Source: Verrucomicrobiota bacterium
Lineage (GTDB): Bacteria > Verrucomicrobiota > Verrucomicrobiia > Opitutales > Opitutaceae
DNA length: 64,000 nt
Assembly: GCA_023428905.1 (NCBI GenBank)
Contig: JAEYWP010000013.1
Span: 62,001-126,000, forward strand
Direction: 5' to 3'
Position numbers and translations under genes: made by a program. The notes under the pieces are model-generated. The model was not told the origin of the DNA and searched no databases. It was given only the letters and a program-made list of their open reading frames with translations. Below are positions 1 through 8,750 of this stretch, in pieces; the first letter of the stretch is position 1; each line of letters begins with the position of its first letter.

Positions 1-1
1 G

Positions 2-1513
2 CAGCTCGCGCCTGCGGTGGCGCACCGGATAGCCGCGGACGGGCGGGAGGAGGACGTGCCCCTGGCAGAGGTGCGCGAGGGCGACCGGCTGCGGGTCCGT
101 CCGGGTGAAAAAATCCCGGTCGACGGCGCGGTTGCGGACGGTTTCGGGACGTTGGACGAATCGATGCTGACCGGGGAACCGATGCCGGTGGGCAAGGCCG
201 CGGGCGACGCGGTCAGCGCCGGCACGCTCAACACCGGTGGCAGTACCTTCGTGATGCAGGCGGAACGGGTCGGGAGTGACACCCTCCTCGCCCAAATCAT
301 CCGCTTGGTCGAGGAGGCGCAGGAGAGCGAGGCCCCGATCCAGCGCATCGCCGATCGGGTGTCGGGATTTTTTGTACCGGTGGTGGCGGGCGTGTCCGCC
401 CTGACGTTTTTGCTGTGGTGGTGGCTCGGACCGGAACCCTCGGTGGTGTACGCGCTCCTCAACGCGATCGCCGTTCTCATCATCGCCTGTCCCTGCGCGC
501 TGGGCCTGGCCACCCCTGTCTCTCTCGTGACCGGGATCGGCCGCGGGGCGCGCGCGGGCGTCCTCGTCCGCCAGGCCGAGGCACTGGAGCGTCTGGCCAG
601 CGTGGATACGCTGCTGATCGACAAGACCGGGACGCTGACGGAGGGCAGGCCGGCGTTGGTGGAGGTGGCGCCGGCTGCCGGCCTCACCGCCGACGAGGTG
701 CTCCGGCTGGCGGCCGCCGCCGAACAGCACAGCGAGCATCCGCTCGCCCGCGCCCTCGTGACGGAAGCACGACGCCGCGGCCTGACCCTGCCGGCGGCGG
801 ACGATTTCAACGCTGAGCCCGGTGTCGGAGTCTCCGCCAGGGTGGAGGGACGGATCCTGCGGGTGGGGCGCGCGGCCCGGGAACGGCCGGCGGCCGCGCC
901 GACGACCGACGTGGAGCTCACGGCCAAGGGGGTCAGTCTCGGCGTGCTTTCCCTCGCCGACCCGCTAAAGCCCACGTCAGTGGAGGCGGTGGCTGCGCTG
1001 CACCGGCTGGGCATCCGGGTGGTGATGGCCACGGGCGACGCCGCCCCGGTGGCGGAGGCGGTCGGGCGCACAGCGGGGATCGACGCGGTGCACGCGCGCT
1101 GCACGCCGGGCAGCAAACGGGAGCTGGTGCGGGCGGAACGGACAGCGGGCAGGCGCGTGGCGTTTGCCGGCGACGGGATCAACGACGCCCCTGCGCTGGC
1201 GGCGGCAGAGGTGGCGATCGCGATGGGGACCGGCACCGATGTGGCCATGGCCTCCGCTGGCATCATTCTGGTGAAAGGCGATCTCCGCGCCCTGGTGCGC
1301 GCGGTGGTCCTGAGCCGCGCCGTCCTTCGCAACATCAAACAGAATCTCTTCCTCGCCTTCGTTTACAACGGCCTCGGCATCCCGGTGGCAGCAGGGATTC
1401 TGTATCCCGTTTTTGGATGGCTGCTGAATCCCATGCTCGCCGGCGTGGCCATGAGCCTCAGCTCGATCAGTGTGGTATCAAACGCCCTTCGACTCCGCCG
1501 GCTCGCTCTCTGA
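2..1513 (+). CDS. heavy-metal translocating P-type ATPase, C-terminal part (5' end outside window)
   Basis: This is the C-terminal part of a P1B-type ATPase that pumps a soft metal, probably copper or silver, across the inner membrane by ATP hydrolysis. The frame is open to the window edge, so the N-terminal metal-binding domain and first membrane segments are missing; about 503 residues are visible. In order they show the TGEP actuator loop, a membrane pair, the CPC metal-binding motif (codons 488-496), the DKTGT phosphorylation motif (its Asp codon is 620-622), an SEHPLA motif of the nucleotide-binding domain, GDGINDAP, and two final membrane helices. CPC is typical of the copper/silver subgroup, but the exact metal cannot be assigned. 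Followed on the same strand by a lipoprotein gene with no obvious link. Confidence 0.95.
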   Translation, partial: QLAPAVAHRIAADGREEDVPLAEVREGDRLRVRPGEKIPVDGAVADGFGTLDESMLTGEPMPVGKAAGDAVSAGTLNTGGSTFVMQAERVGSDTLLAQIIRLVEEAQESEAPIQRIADRVSGFFVPVVAGVSALTFLLWWWLGPEPSVVYALLNAIAVLIIACPCALGLATPVSLVTGIGRGARAGVLVRQAEALERLASVDTLLIDKTGTLTEGRPALVEVAPAAGLTADEVLRLAAAAEQHSEHPLARALVTEARRRGLTLPAADDFNAEPGVGVSARVEGRILRVGRAARERPAAAPTTDVELTAKGVSLGVLSLADPLKPTSVEAVAALHRLGIRVVMATGDAAPVAEAVGRTAGIDAVHARCTPGSKRELVRAERTAGRRVAFAGDGINDAPALAAAEVAIAMGTGTDVAMASAGIILVKGDLRALVRAVVLSRAVLRNIKQNLFLAFVYNGLGIPVAAGILYPVFGWLLNPMLAGVAMSLSSISVVSNALRLRRLAL

Positions 1514-1596
1514 GGCAGCGCGCCGTGCGGGACCCGGCTTGCGCCTGCGGCGCGCCGATGGAACCTTTCGGGCCCCGCGGACCTCTTTTCTTTGTC

Positions 1597-2037
1597 ATGA
1601 AACCCCTTTTCCTCCTCGTCGTAGCCGTCCTTGCCCTCGGCGGCTGCAGTACCGTCCAAAGCCGGATCGAAGAGAAGCAGCACGTGTTTAACGCACTCGA
1701 TCCCCAGTCCCAGGCGCGCATCCGCCAGGGCCTGGTCAACGTCGGCGACACGGTGGACATGGTGTACATGGCGATGGGCCGCCCCGACGAGCGCCGCGAG
1801 ACCACGACCGCGGAAGGGCAGGACATGACCTGGGTCTACAATTCCTACTGGCAGGAATACGAAGGCTCCCGGATGGTCGGGTACCGCCGCGTGGTGTATT
1901 ACGACCGGGTTGCCCGCGCTTACCGGGTCTTCTGGGAGCCGGTGCAGGCGGATGTTTACAGCGAGCGCGAGGAGGAGCGCACCCGCGTGAATTTCCGCGA
2001 AGGCCGGGTCACGGCCATCGAGCAGGTGAAGAACTGA
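1597..2037 (+). CDS. BamE/SmpA-like outer-membrane lipoprotein
   Basis: A small lipoprotein of 146 residues. The start at 1597 gives a classic lipoprotein signal: two residues and a Lys, a hydrophobic stretch, then a lipobox ending LGGCS with the lipidated Cys near residue 19. The body has the stretch VGDTVDMVYMAMGRPDE, which resembles the SmpA/OmlA (BamE) fold in which a G-x-T-x-x-x-V-x-x-x-x-G-x-P segment is typical. A Tyr-rich beta region (WVYNSYWQEYE) follows, and the end is rich in Glu and Arg. Longer upstream in-frame starts would destroy the signal peptide and were not used. A role in outer-membrane assembly is inferred from fold resemblance only; it could be a generic SmpA-fold lipoprotein. 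Confidence 0.8.
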   Translation: MKPLFLLVVAVLALGGCSTVQSRIEEKQHVFNALDPQSQARIRQGLVNVGDTVDMVYMAMGRPDERRETTTAEGQDMTWVYNSYWQEYEGSRMVGYRRVVYYDRVARAYRVFWEPVQADVYSEREEERTRVNFREGRVTAIEQVKN

Positions 2038-2039
2038 CC

Positions 2040-2066
2040 GGGCGCGCGGCGCTGCGCCGCGTCGCC
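2040..2066. terminator. GC-rich hairpin between convergent genes
   Basis: The 33-base gap between the convergent lipoprotein and araD genes holds a GC-rich inverted repeat (GCGCGGCGC then GCGCCGCGT, around 2044-2062). There is no T tract on either side. It may act as a bidirectional terminator, but this is weak without a U run. Confidence 0.3.
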
Positions 2067-2070
2067 GGGC

Positions 2071-2766
2071 CTAGCAGCCGGGCTGCCCGTAATAGGCGCC
2101 CGGGCCGTGCTTCCGTTTGAAATGCTTGTTGCGGAGCTCGGGCTCGATCGCGGTCAGATGCGGATGGAGTTGCAGGCTCAGCTGCGCCATCTTCGCGATG
2201 CACTCCGTGGCCACCGCGACCTCGACGGCTTTGGCAACCTTGGGCCCCCAGGTGAAGGGGGCGTGCCGGTTGACCAGGACGGCGGGGTAATCGAGCGGAT
2301 CAAGGTTGCGGAAGGTTTCCACGATCACGTTGCCCGTTTCCCACTCGTAGGCGCCGGCGATCTCGGCCGGCGTCATCTTGCGCGTCACCGGCACCTCCCC
2401 GTGGAAGTAGTCCGCGTGAGTGGTGCCGAAGATCGGGATGGGCCTGCCGGCCTGGGCAAAGGCGGTCGCGTAGGTCGAATGAGTGTGGACCACCCCGCCG
2501 ATCTGCGGGAACGCGAGGAAGAGACGCCGATGGGTCGGTGTATCCGAGGACGGGTTGAGGCTGCCCTCGACCCGTTTCCCCTCGAGGTCCACCAGCACCA
2601 TGTCCTCCGGGCGCAGCGCCTCATAGGCGACCCCGCTCGGTTTGATGGCGAAGATCCCGCGGGCGCGGTCGATCGCGCTGGCGTTGCCGAAGGTCAGGTT
2701 GATCAGACCCTGTTTGGGCAGGGCCAGATTGGCCTCGAAGGCCTCGCGTTTCAGTTCCTCGAGCAT
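2071..2766 (-). CDS. araD: L-ribulose-5-phosphate 4-epimerase
   Basis: Converts L-ribulose 5-phosphate to D-xylulose 5-phosphate, the last step of the L-arabinose pathway before the pentose phosphate pathway. At 231 residues it is the usual family length. It begins MLEELKREAFEANLALPKQGL and contains TFGNAS, IKPSG and SSDTPTH substrate-binding segments. The metal-binding histidines are in VVHTHS and a later VNRHAPFTWG segment, as in class II aldolase/epimerase proteins. It starts only four bases after the stop of araA, so it is the last gene of an araB-araA-araD operon transcribed leftward. The order and spacing make the assignment secure. Confidence 0.97.
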   Translation of the reverse strand: MLEELKREAFEANLALPKQGLINLTFGNASAIDRARGIFAIKPSGVAYEALRPEDMVLVDLEGKRVEGSLNPSSDTPTHRRLFLAFPQIGGVVHTHSTYATAFAQAGRPIPIFGTTHADYFHGEVPVTRKMTPAEIAGAYEWETGNVIVETFRNLDPLDYPAVLVNRHAPFTWGPKVAKAVEVAVATECIAKMAQLSLQLHPHLTAIEPELRNKHFKRKHGPGAYYGQPGC

Positions 2767-2770
2767 GGGG

Positions 2771-4279
2771 TCAGACGCGGATGCCTTGGGCGAGGTGGTA
2801 ATACACCTCGTTGTTGCGCAGGGTCTGCTTGAAGTCGCTGAGCTTGGTGTCGCCGTTGATCACGACCAGTTCGATCCCGGCGATGGTGGCAAAGTCTTCC
2901 AGCATCTCGGTGGTGACCGCATAGCTGTAGCCGGTGTGGTGCGCGCCGCCGGCGAGGATCCAGGCCGCGCAGGCGGTCTTGAAGTCGGGTTTGCACTCCC
3001 AGACCGCGCGGGCGACCGGGAGCTTGGGCAGTGCCGGGGTCTTGACCGCGGTGACCTCATTGACGAGGAGACGGAAGCGGTTGCCCATGTCGACCAGCGA
3101 GGCGTTGAGGGCGGGGCCGGTGGCGGCGTCAAAGACCATGCGCACCGGGTCCTCCTTGCCCCCGATCCCGAGGGGATGGACGTGCAGGCCGGGCTTGCCC
3201 GCCGCGATGGAGGGGCAGATCTCCAGCATGTGGGCGCCCAGCACCTGGTGGCCGTTGGGAGAAAGGTGATACGTGTAGTCCTCCATGAAGGACGTGCCGC
3301 CCGGGAGTCCGTCGGCCATGACCTTCATGGCGCGCAGGAGGGCGGCGGTCTTCCAGTCGCCCTCGCCGGCGAAGCCGTAGCCGTCGGCCATCAGGCGCTG
3401 AGGCGCCAGACCGGGCAGCTGGCGCAGCCCGTGCAGGTCCTCGAAGGTGGTGGTGAAGCCCTTGAAATCGCCCTCCTCGAGGAAGGCGCGCAGGCCGAGT
3501 TCGAGCCGCGCGGCGTAGCGCAGGGACTCGTGGCGGGCGCCGCCCTTGCGCAGCTCGGCCCCGACCTCATAAGCGCCCTCGTAGTCACCGATCAGGCGGG
3601 TGATTTCCGCGTCGCTGACCGCGTCGACCCGGGCGACCAGGTCGCCCACGCCGTAGCCGTTGGTGGCAAAACCGAACTTCATCTCGGCCGCGACCTTGTC
3701 GCCCTCGGTGACGGCGACCTGGCGCATGTTGTCGCCGAAACGGGCGAACTTGGCCCCCTGCAGATCGTGCCAGGCGCGGGCGGCGCGCATCCAGGCGCCG
3801 AGGCGATCCTGGACCTCGGTGTCCGACCAGTGGCCGACGACCACCTTGCGGGCGAGCCGCATGCGGGTGTGGATGAACCCCGCCTCGCGGTCGCCGTGCG
3901 CCGCCTGGTTGAGGTTCATGAAATCCATGTCGATCGTCCCCCAGGGCAGGTCCCGGTTGAACTGGGTATGGAGGTGGACGAAGGGCTTCCGCAGCGCGTT
4001 CAGGCCCCGTATCCACATCTTGGACGGCGAGAAGGTGTGCATCCAGAGGATGAGGCCGGCGCAGTTGGCGTCGCTGTTGGCCTCGATGCAGAGCCGGGCG
4101 ATCTCGTCCGGCGTGGTCAGGAGGGCCTTGAACACCGTCTTGAGCGGGAGGGCCTTGGCCGCGCTCAGGGCCCGGGCGACCTCCTGGGCGTTGGAGGCGA
4201 CCTGCTGGAGCGGGCCGGGGCCGTAGAGGTGCTGCGAACCGCAGACGAACCAGATTTCTGGCTGGGGAATGGAGGGCAT
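2771..4279 (-). CDS. araA: L-arabinose isomerase
   Basis: Interconverts L-arabinose and L-ribulose with a divalent metal, the first step of arabinose use. The 502-residue length matches the family (about 500). Recognisable family segments include EIWFVCGSQHLYG at the N-terminus, GLILWMHTFSPSKMWIRGL around residues 75-95, the HTQFNRDLPW stretch, and FMEDYTYHLSPNGHQVLGAHMLEICPS in the C-terminal half. It sits between araB (38 bases upstream) and araD (4 bases downstream) and is presumably co-transcribed from the araB promoter. Confidence 0.98.
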   Translation of the reverse strand: MPSIPQPEIWFVCGSQHLYGPGPLQQVASNAQEVARALSAAKALPLKTVFKALLTTPDEIARLCIEANSDANCAGLILWMHTFSPSKMWIRGLNALRKPFVHLHTQFNRDLPWGTIDMDFMNLNQAAHGDREAGFIHTRMRLARKVVVGHWSDTEVQDRLGAWMRAARAWHDLQGAKFARFGDNMRQVAVTEGDKVAAEMKFGFATNGYGVGDLVARVDAVSDAEITRLIGDYEGAYEVGAELRKGGARHESLRYAARLELGLRAFLEEGDFKGFTTTFEDLHGLRQLPGLAPQRLMADGYGFAGEGDWKTAALLRAMKVMADGLPGGTSFMEDYTYHLSPNGHQVLGAHMLEICPSIAAGKPGLHVHPLGIGGKEDPVRMVFDAATGPALNASLVDMGNRFRLLVNEVTAVKTPALPKLPVARAVWECKPDFKTACAAWILAGGAHHTGYSYAVTTEMLEDFATIAGIELVVINGDTKLSDFKQTLRNNEVYYHLAQGIRV

Positions 4280-4317
4280 GGGCGGAGGGAAGGGAGACGG
4301 TGGTTTCTTGGGGGGCC

Positions 4318-5979
4318 TCAGGCGCGCTGGGCGTGCTTGATCCGGAGCAGTTCCTTCATCACCTGCGAGAGGTCGGCCGAGCGGTTCAGGCCGCCCAGGC
4401 TGTCGTGAAGCTGCCGATACAAGGTGTAGAGCTCGTCGTAGACCCGCCGGTTGGCCGCGATCGGGCGGTACTGCTTGGGCAGGACCGAGGTCATCTTGGC
4501 CTGGGCGGCGGAGAAGGTGCGGTGGGCTCCGGCGAGGACGGCGGCGGAGATGGCGGAGCCGAGGGCGCAGGCCTGGCTGGAGCCGGCGACCTGCATGGTG
4601 CAGCCGGTGACATCGGCATAGATCTGCATCAGCAGCGGATTTTTCTCCGCGATGCCGCCGGCACAGACGACCCGGTCGATCGGCACCCCGTATTCACGGA
4701 TCCGCTCGATAATGGCGCGGGCCCCGAAGGCAGTGGCCTCGATCAGCGCGCGGTAGACCTCCGCCTGGGTGGTGTAGAGCGTCTGGCCGAGGAGGGCGCC
4801 GGTGAGCAGCTGGTCGACCAGGATGGTCCGGTTGCCATTGTTCCAGTCGAGGGCGATCAGGCCGGACTGGCCCGGCTTCTGGCGCGCGGCCTCGCGGGTG
4901 AGTTGGGCATGGAGCGAGTCCTCGCCCTTGCACACGACCTCGACCCACCACTTGAAGATGTCGCCCACCGCGGACTGGCCGGCCTCGATCCCGTAGAAGC
5001 CGGGGAGGATGGCGCCCTTGACGATGCCGCAGATCCCGGGGATGTCCGGGACCTTCTTTTCCGCCGAGACCACGCCGCAGTCGCAGGTGGAGGTGCCGAT
5101 GACCTTGACCAGGGTGCCCTCGCGGACGCCGCAGCCGATCGCGCCGTAATGGACGTCGAACTCGCCGATCGCGATCACGATGCCCTCCGGCAGGCCCAGG
5201 CGCTTGGCCCATTCCGGGCAGAGCGTGCCCGCGGGCTCGGTCGCGTCGTAGGCTTTCGAATACAGACGGTCGCGCAGGTCGGCCAGCTGCGGGTCGAGCA
5301 GGCTGAGGAACTCCTTGTCCGGGAGGCCGCCCCACTCGTCGCTGTACATCGCCTTGTGGCCGGCGGCGCAGACCCCGCGCTTCACCGCGGCGGGGTCGGT
5401 GACCCCGGCGAGGACGGACGGGACCCAGTCCGCCAGCTCCACCCAGGAATGGGCGGCGGCAAAGACCTGGGGGGCGACGTTGAGGCAGTGCCAGATCTTG
5501 GACCACCACCACTCCGAGGAGTAGGTGTTGCCGCACTTGGCGAGGAAATGCGGGCGGTGCTCGGCGGCGAGGCGGGTGAGGTCAGCCGCCTCCTTCCAGC
5601 TGGTGTGGTCCTTCCACAGCCAGCACTGGGCGGCGAGGTTCTTCTTCCACTTCGCGGAGAGGGCGAGGGGCCGGTTCTGCCGGTCCACCGGGATCGGGCT
5701 CGAGCCGGTGCTGTCGACCCCCAGGCCGATCACCTTGGAGGCGTCGAAACCGCGGGTCTTCCTGGCGGCGGCGAGGGCGCCGCGGACGCTCTTCTCCAGG
5801 CCGACGAGGTAGTCGCCCGGGTGCTGCCGCGCGAGGTGGTGGTCCTTCGGGTCCAGAAGGACGCCCTGGTGACCGGAGGGGTAGGGAACGACGCAGCTGC
5901 CGAGTTCCGCGCCATCGGCGCAGCGGACCACAAGACAGCGCACCGAGTTCGTGCCGTAATCGATGCCGAGGGTAAACAC
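4318..5979 (-). CDS. araB: ribulokinase
   Basis: Phosphorylates L-ribulose at the expense of ATP, giving the substrate of AraD. It is an FGGY-family sugar kinase of 553 residues, the normal AraB length. It starts with TLGIDYGTNSVRCLVV (phosphate loop of the first actin-like domain) and has the family stretch GQSGLIALDWNNGNR near the domain junction. A late GGIAEKNPLLMQIYADVTG segment belongs to the second domain's nucleotide site. The start is a GTG at 5977-5979; no better start gives the full first beta strand. It is the first gene of the ara operon and is divergent from a LacI-type regulator gene, with a palindrome in the 90-base gap. Confidence 0.97.
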   Translation of the reverse strand: MFTLGIDYGTNSVRCLVVRCADGAELGSCVVPYPSGHQGVLLDPKDHHLARQHPGDYLVGLEKSVRGALAAARKTRGFDASKVIGLGVDSTGSSPIPVDRQNRPLALSAKWKKNLAAQCWLWKDHTSWKEAADLTRLAAEHRPHFLAKCGNTYSSEWWWSKIWHCLNVAPQVFAAAHSWVELADWVPSVLAGVTDPAAVKRGVCAAGHKAMYSDEWGGLPDKEFLSLLDPQLADLRDRLYSKAYDATEPAGTLCPEWAKRLGLPEGIVIAIGEFDVHYGAIGCGVREGTLVKVIGTSTCDCGVVSAEKKVPDIPGICGIVKGAILPGFYGIEAGQSAVGDIFKWWVEVVCKGEDSLHAQLTREAARQKPGQSGLIALDWNNGNRTILVDQLLTGALLGQTLYTTQAEVYRALIEATAFGARAIIERIREYGVPIDRVVCAGGIAEKNPLLMQIYADVTGCTMQVAGSSQACALGSAISAAVLAGAHRTFSAAQAKMTSVLPKQYRPIAANRRVYDELYTLYRQLHDSLGGLNRSADLSQVMKELLRIKHAQRA

Positions 5980-6009
5980 GGGGGCGAGTCTCCCCGGGGG
6001 CCGGACCCG

Positions 6010-6026
6010 GTAAACCGCCCGGTTAC
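6010..6026. promoter_or_regulatory. probable LacI-family operator in the araB/regulator divergent gap
   Basis: The gap between araB and its divergent regulator holds GTAAACCGCCCGGTTAC. Its core AACCGCCCGGTT (6013-6024) pairs at five of six positions, the usual size and CG-centred symmetry of LacI/PurR-type operators. A TTGACA hexamer follows immediately at 6027-6032 on the plus strand, so a bound repressor could cover promoters in both directions. Operator function is inferred from symmetry and position. Confidence 0.6.
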
Positions 6027-6069
6027 TTGACAGTCACTGGACGAGGCGGAAACCTCTCCCACCCAATCC

Positions 6070-7116
6070 ATGAAACCCGTGACGATGACCACCATCGCGG
6101 AGAAGGCCGGCGTGTCGAAGAACACCGTTTCCCTGGCCCTGCGAGCGGACCCGCAGATCCCGCCCGAGACCCGGCGGAAGATCGTGCGCATCGCCAAGGC
6201 GCTGGGCTACACCCGCAACCCGGTGGTCTCGCAGCTCATGACGGAGCTGCGCAAGTCACACCCGGCCGGATACAGGCGGACCCTCGCCCTTCTTAACGCA
6301 AATCTTGAGCCACGCGCGTTCACCCGCCATCCGACCGTGCCGATGTACGTGGAGGGCTGCCGCCGCCGCGCGACCTTCCACGGCTACAAGCTGGATGAAT
6401 TCTGGCTTCACGACCCGGAGCTCAACGGGGAGCGCCTCGACCGCATCCTGCGGGCCCGCGGCATCCGCGGGGTGCTGGTGGTCGGCCTGATGAAGGAGAA
6501 CCAGCTGCCGGAGCGCTTCGCCTCCACCTGGCGCAACCACGCGTGTGTGATCACGGGGGTGCGCACCCGCAACCCCACCCTGCCCTTCTGCTGCGTCGAC
6601 CATCACGCCCTGGTGATCCAGGCCTTCGAACGCGCGCGGGAACTGGGCTACGAGCGCCCCGGCCTGGTCGTCGACGAACGCATCGACCGCCTCGTCGACG
6701 GGCGCTTCAGCTCCGGCATGTGGGTCAGCCAGCAGAGCCTGCCTCCGCGCGACCGCATTCCGGGCTTCTACAAGGTGGAGGAAGCGCGGCAGGACGCCGC
6801 CCTCTTCCACCGCTGGCGCGAACGGTTTCGGCCGGACGTCCTGTTCACGCTCTACAACGTCGCCCGAGACTGGGTGGAGGCGGCGGGGCTGCGAGTGCCG
6901 GAAGACATCGGGCTGGTCCAACTGGAGCGGCGCCCCGGCAACGAGGCCTGGGCCGGGATGGACCAGCACAACGACCTTACCGGCGAGGCCGCGATCGATA
7001 TGCTGGTGGCCATGCTGCACAACAATGAGAGCGGCCTGCAGGACTTTCCGCGGGCGAGCCTGATCAGCGGGAGCTGGGTGGGCGGGGAGACGGTGAGGCG
7101 CAGGGGGGAATTATGA
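6070..7116 (+). CDS. LacI-family transcriptional regulator of the arabinose operon
   Basis: A 348-residue regulator. Residues about 5-50 form the LacI helix-turn-helix and hinge (TMTTIAEKAGVSKNTVSLAL, then a PPETRRKI segment). The rest is a periplasmic-binding-protein-like sensor domain that would bind the sugar effector. It is transcribed away from araB, with a near-perfect palindrome in between, so it most likely represses or co-controls araBAD; no AraC-type protein is present here. The hinge region has a YTRNPVVSQLMTELRKSH variant seen in some LacI-like proteins of this type. Effector identity (arabinose or a derivative) is inferred from context only. Its stop codon lies inside a copy of an AT-rich repeat. 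Confidence 0.93.
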   Translation: MKPVTMTTIAEKAGVSKNTVSLALRADPQIPPETRRKIVRIAKALGYTRNPVVSQLMTELRKSHPAGYRRTLALLNANLEPRAFTRHPTVPMYVEGCRRRATFHGYKLDEFWLHDPELNGERLDRILRARGIRGVLVVGLMKENQLPERFASTWRNHACVITGVRTRNPTLPFCCVDHHALVIQAFERARELGYERPGLVVDERIDRLVDGRFSSGMWVSQQSLPPRDRIPGFYKVEEARQDAALFHRWRERFRPDVLFTLYNVARDWVEAAGLRVPEDIGLVQLERRPGNEAWAGMDQHNDLTGEAAIDMLVAMLHNNESGLQDFPRASLISGSWVGGETVRRRGEL

Positions 7117-7147
7117 TTCCTGATTGATGATTTGTGATTGAGCGGAA
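7105..7147 (+). repeat. TTATGATT-type AT-rich intergenic repeat, copy 1
   Basis: The sequence GAATTATGATTCCTGATT followed by GATGATTTGTGATTGAGCGG overlaps the stop codon of the LacI-type gene. Similar AT-rich strings (TTATGATTC, GATTGATG, TTTGTGATT, ending in GCGGA) recur at 18132, 18296, 27536, 27825 and 62246 and stand out against the GC-rich background. Confidence 0.6.
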
Positions 7148-7293
7148 GCTCCGGATTTCGCGCGCGGGGGTGCGGCAGCGTCAGGAGGTGTGCGTTGCCG
7201 GAAGGTTGGTCGCGTGCGGTGAGGGAATCGGGACGGCGGGGGGCTGCCACCGTTTCGCTGGACGTGGGTCGCGGGGCTTGGCATCGCATCCGC

Positions 7294-8310
7294 ATGACCG
7301 CATCCCAACTTGGCCGAGCCCGGCTCCTGCTCTGTGCGCTGCAGGATCACATCCGCGACACCCTGGTGCGGGAACGAGCGCGCGCCACCACCGACCTCGC
7401 CGGCGTCGCAGCGGTGACCGCGGCGGATACGATCTACCAGATCGACAAGGTCAGTGAGGAGGCGATCCTCGGATGGTTCGACGCGCACTGGCCCAAAGCC
7501 TGGCCGGTCGAGGTGGTGATGGAGGGCCTGGAGGGCGAGGCGACCACCTTCCCCCGCGGTACGCCGGTGGCAAAAACCCGCTGGAAATGCATCCTCGACC
7601 CCATCGATGGCACCCGCGGCCTGATGTATGACAAACGCCCGGCGTGGTCCCTCGCCGGCCTCGCCCCGCAGCGGGGGGCACGGACCCACCTGGGTGACAT
7701 CGTCGTTGCCGCCATGACGGAGCTGCCCACCAGTAAACAGTGGCGGGCGGACCAGATCAGCGTGGTGCGCGGCGCCGGTCCGCGGGGCATCGTTTCTGAA
7801 TGGGTCGACGTGCGGGCGCGCAAGCGCGGCAAAGTGCGCCTCACCCCCTCGAGGGCAGGCGATTTCAAACATGGCTTTTCCTCCCTCGCGCGGTTTTTCC
7901 CAGACGGGAAGGCGCTGCTGGCGGGACTGGAAGAGGCGCTCTGGGCGGACGTCCACCACGAGGTGCCGGCAGGAACGCCCCTGGTCTTTGACGACCAGTA
8001 CATCTCCACTGGAGGACAGCTTTACGAGATCCTCGTCGGGCATGACCGGTTTGTGGGCGACATCCGTCCCCTCGCCTTTGCCAAGCTGGGACTAAACTCG
8101 GCCTTGGTCTGCCATCCGTACGACATCTGCACCGCCCTGGTCGCGCAGGAGGCCGGGGTGATTGTCGAGGCTCCCCTGGGCGGAGCCTTGAAGCCGGTCC
8201 TCGACACCACCTCTCCCGTCAGCTGGGTTGCGTTCGCCAATCCCAAGCTCGCCCGCATCCTTCGGGCACCGTTGCGGCGACTGATCCGTGAGCGTCTGGG
8301 CACTGCTTAG
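7294..8310 (+). CDS. inositol-monophosphatase-like phosphatase
   Basis: A 338-residue member of the inositol monophosphatase/FBPase superfamily, Mg2+-dependent phosphatases acting on small sugar or nucleotide phosphates. The key metal-binding motif DPIDGT is at about residues 102-107 and is preceded by a MEGLEGE segment in the position of the first acidic motif. The C-terminal motif reads HPYDICTALVAQEAG rather than the usual WD-x-A-A-G, but the Asp is kept. The start at 7294 (MTASQLGRAR) opens the first alpha helix; upstream in-frame sequence looks non-coding. The inserts and altered motifs suggest a divergent subgroup, so the substrate cannot be stated. Confidence 0.85.
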   Translation: MTASQLGRARLLLCALQDHIRDTLVRERARATTDLAGVAAVTAADTIYQIDKVSEEAILGWFDAHWPKAWPVEVVMEGLEGEATTFPRGTPVAKTRWKCILDPIDGTRGLMYDKRPAWSLAGLAPQRGARTHLGDIVVAAMTELPTSKQWRADQISVVRGAGPRGIVSEWVDVRARKRGKVRLTPSRAGDFKHGFSSLARFFPDGKALLAGLEEALWADVHHEVPAGTPLVFDDQYISTGGQLYEILVGHDRFVGDIRPLAFAKLGLNSALVCHPYDICTALVAQEAGVIVEAPLGGALKPVLDTTSPVSWVAFANPKLARILRAPLRRLIRERLGTA

Positions 8311-8387
8311 GCGCGCCGCTCAATAATGTGCTTATCATCGCCATCAGGACCGCTTCTCCGGTCTTGATCCAGCGGCCGCGCGCGCCA

Positions 8388-8729
8388 ATGTCCCGCCCCA
8401 TGCCGCCCCCTGCTACCCCGTCGGATGACCGCGTGCACAGCGAATCGTTTTTGAAGACGCTGATGCGCCGCCAGCTCCAGCTCTCGATCGGCTGTGCCGC
8501 CGCCTTTGTGATCGTGCTGCTCGGCCTGCCCCTGGCCAATTACCTCGCGCCGGAATTGATGGCGCGGCGCGTCGCGGGCTTCACCCTCAGCTGGCTCCTG
8601 CTGGGCGTGCTCTTTTTCCCCGCGGTGTGGGGCATCTCCTGGTATTTCATCCGGCGCTCCATCGCCCTCGAGGACGACGAGGTCCGCCAGGTCGCGGCCG
8701 ACGTCGGCGGCGCCTCCCGCCGCAGCTAA
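8388..8729 (+). CDS. DUF485-like small membrane protein
   Basis: A 113-residue protein with two predicted membrane helices (LQLSIGCAAAFVIVLLGLPL, and a second around FTLSWLLLGVLFFPAVWGISW), followed by an acidic cytoplasmic tail. DUF485 proteins (YjcH type) of this size and layout are normally found directly before acetate-type sodium:solute symporters, and here a symporter gene starts 21 bases downstream. The start at 8388 is chosen because it leaves a short polar N-terminus before the first helix. Its role is unknown; co-function with the transporter is inferred from linkage. Confidence 0.8.
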   Translation: MSRPMPPPATPSDDRVHSESFLKTLMRRQLQLSIGCAAAFVIVLLGLPLANYLAPELMARRVAGFTLSWLLLGVLFFPAVWGISWYFIRRSIALEDDEVRQVAADVGGASRRS

Positions 8730-8750
8730 CGTTCACGCCCCCACCCGACC

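Noticed and set aside
2642..6030. Two long antisense frames over araA and araB (2642-4408 and 4300-6030, plus strand)
   Set aside because: Both cover well-conserved enzymes on the minus strand and show only shadow composition.
8311..8387. Longer N-terminus of the DUF485-like protein starting at 8328
   Set aside because: The 20 extra codons are not of membrane-protein character; the ATG at 8388 gives the normal short polar start.
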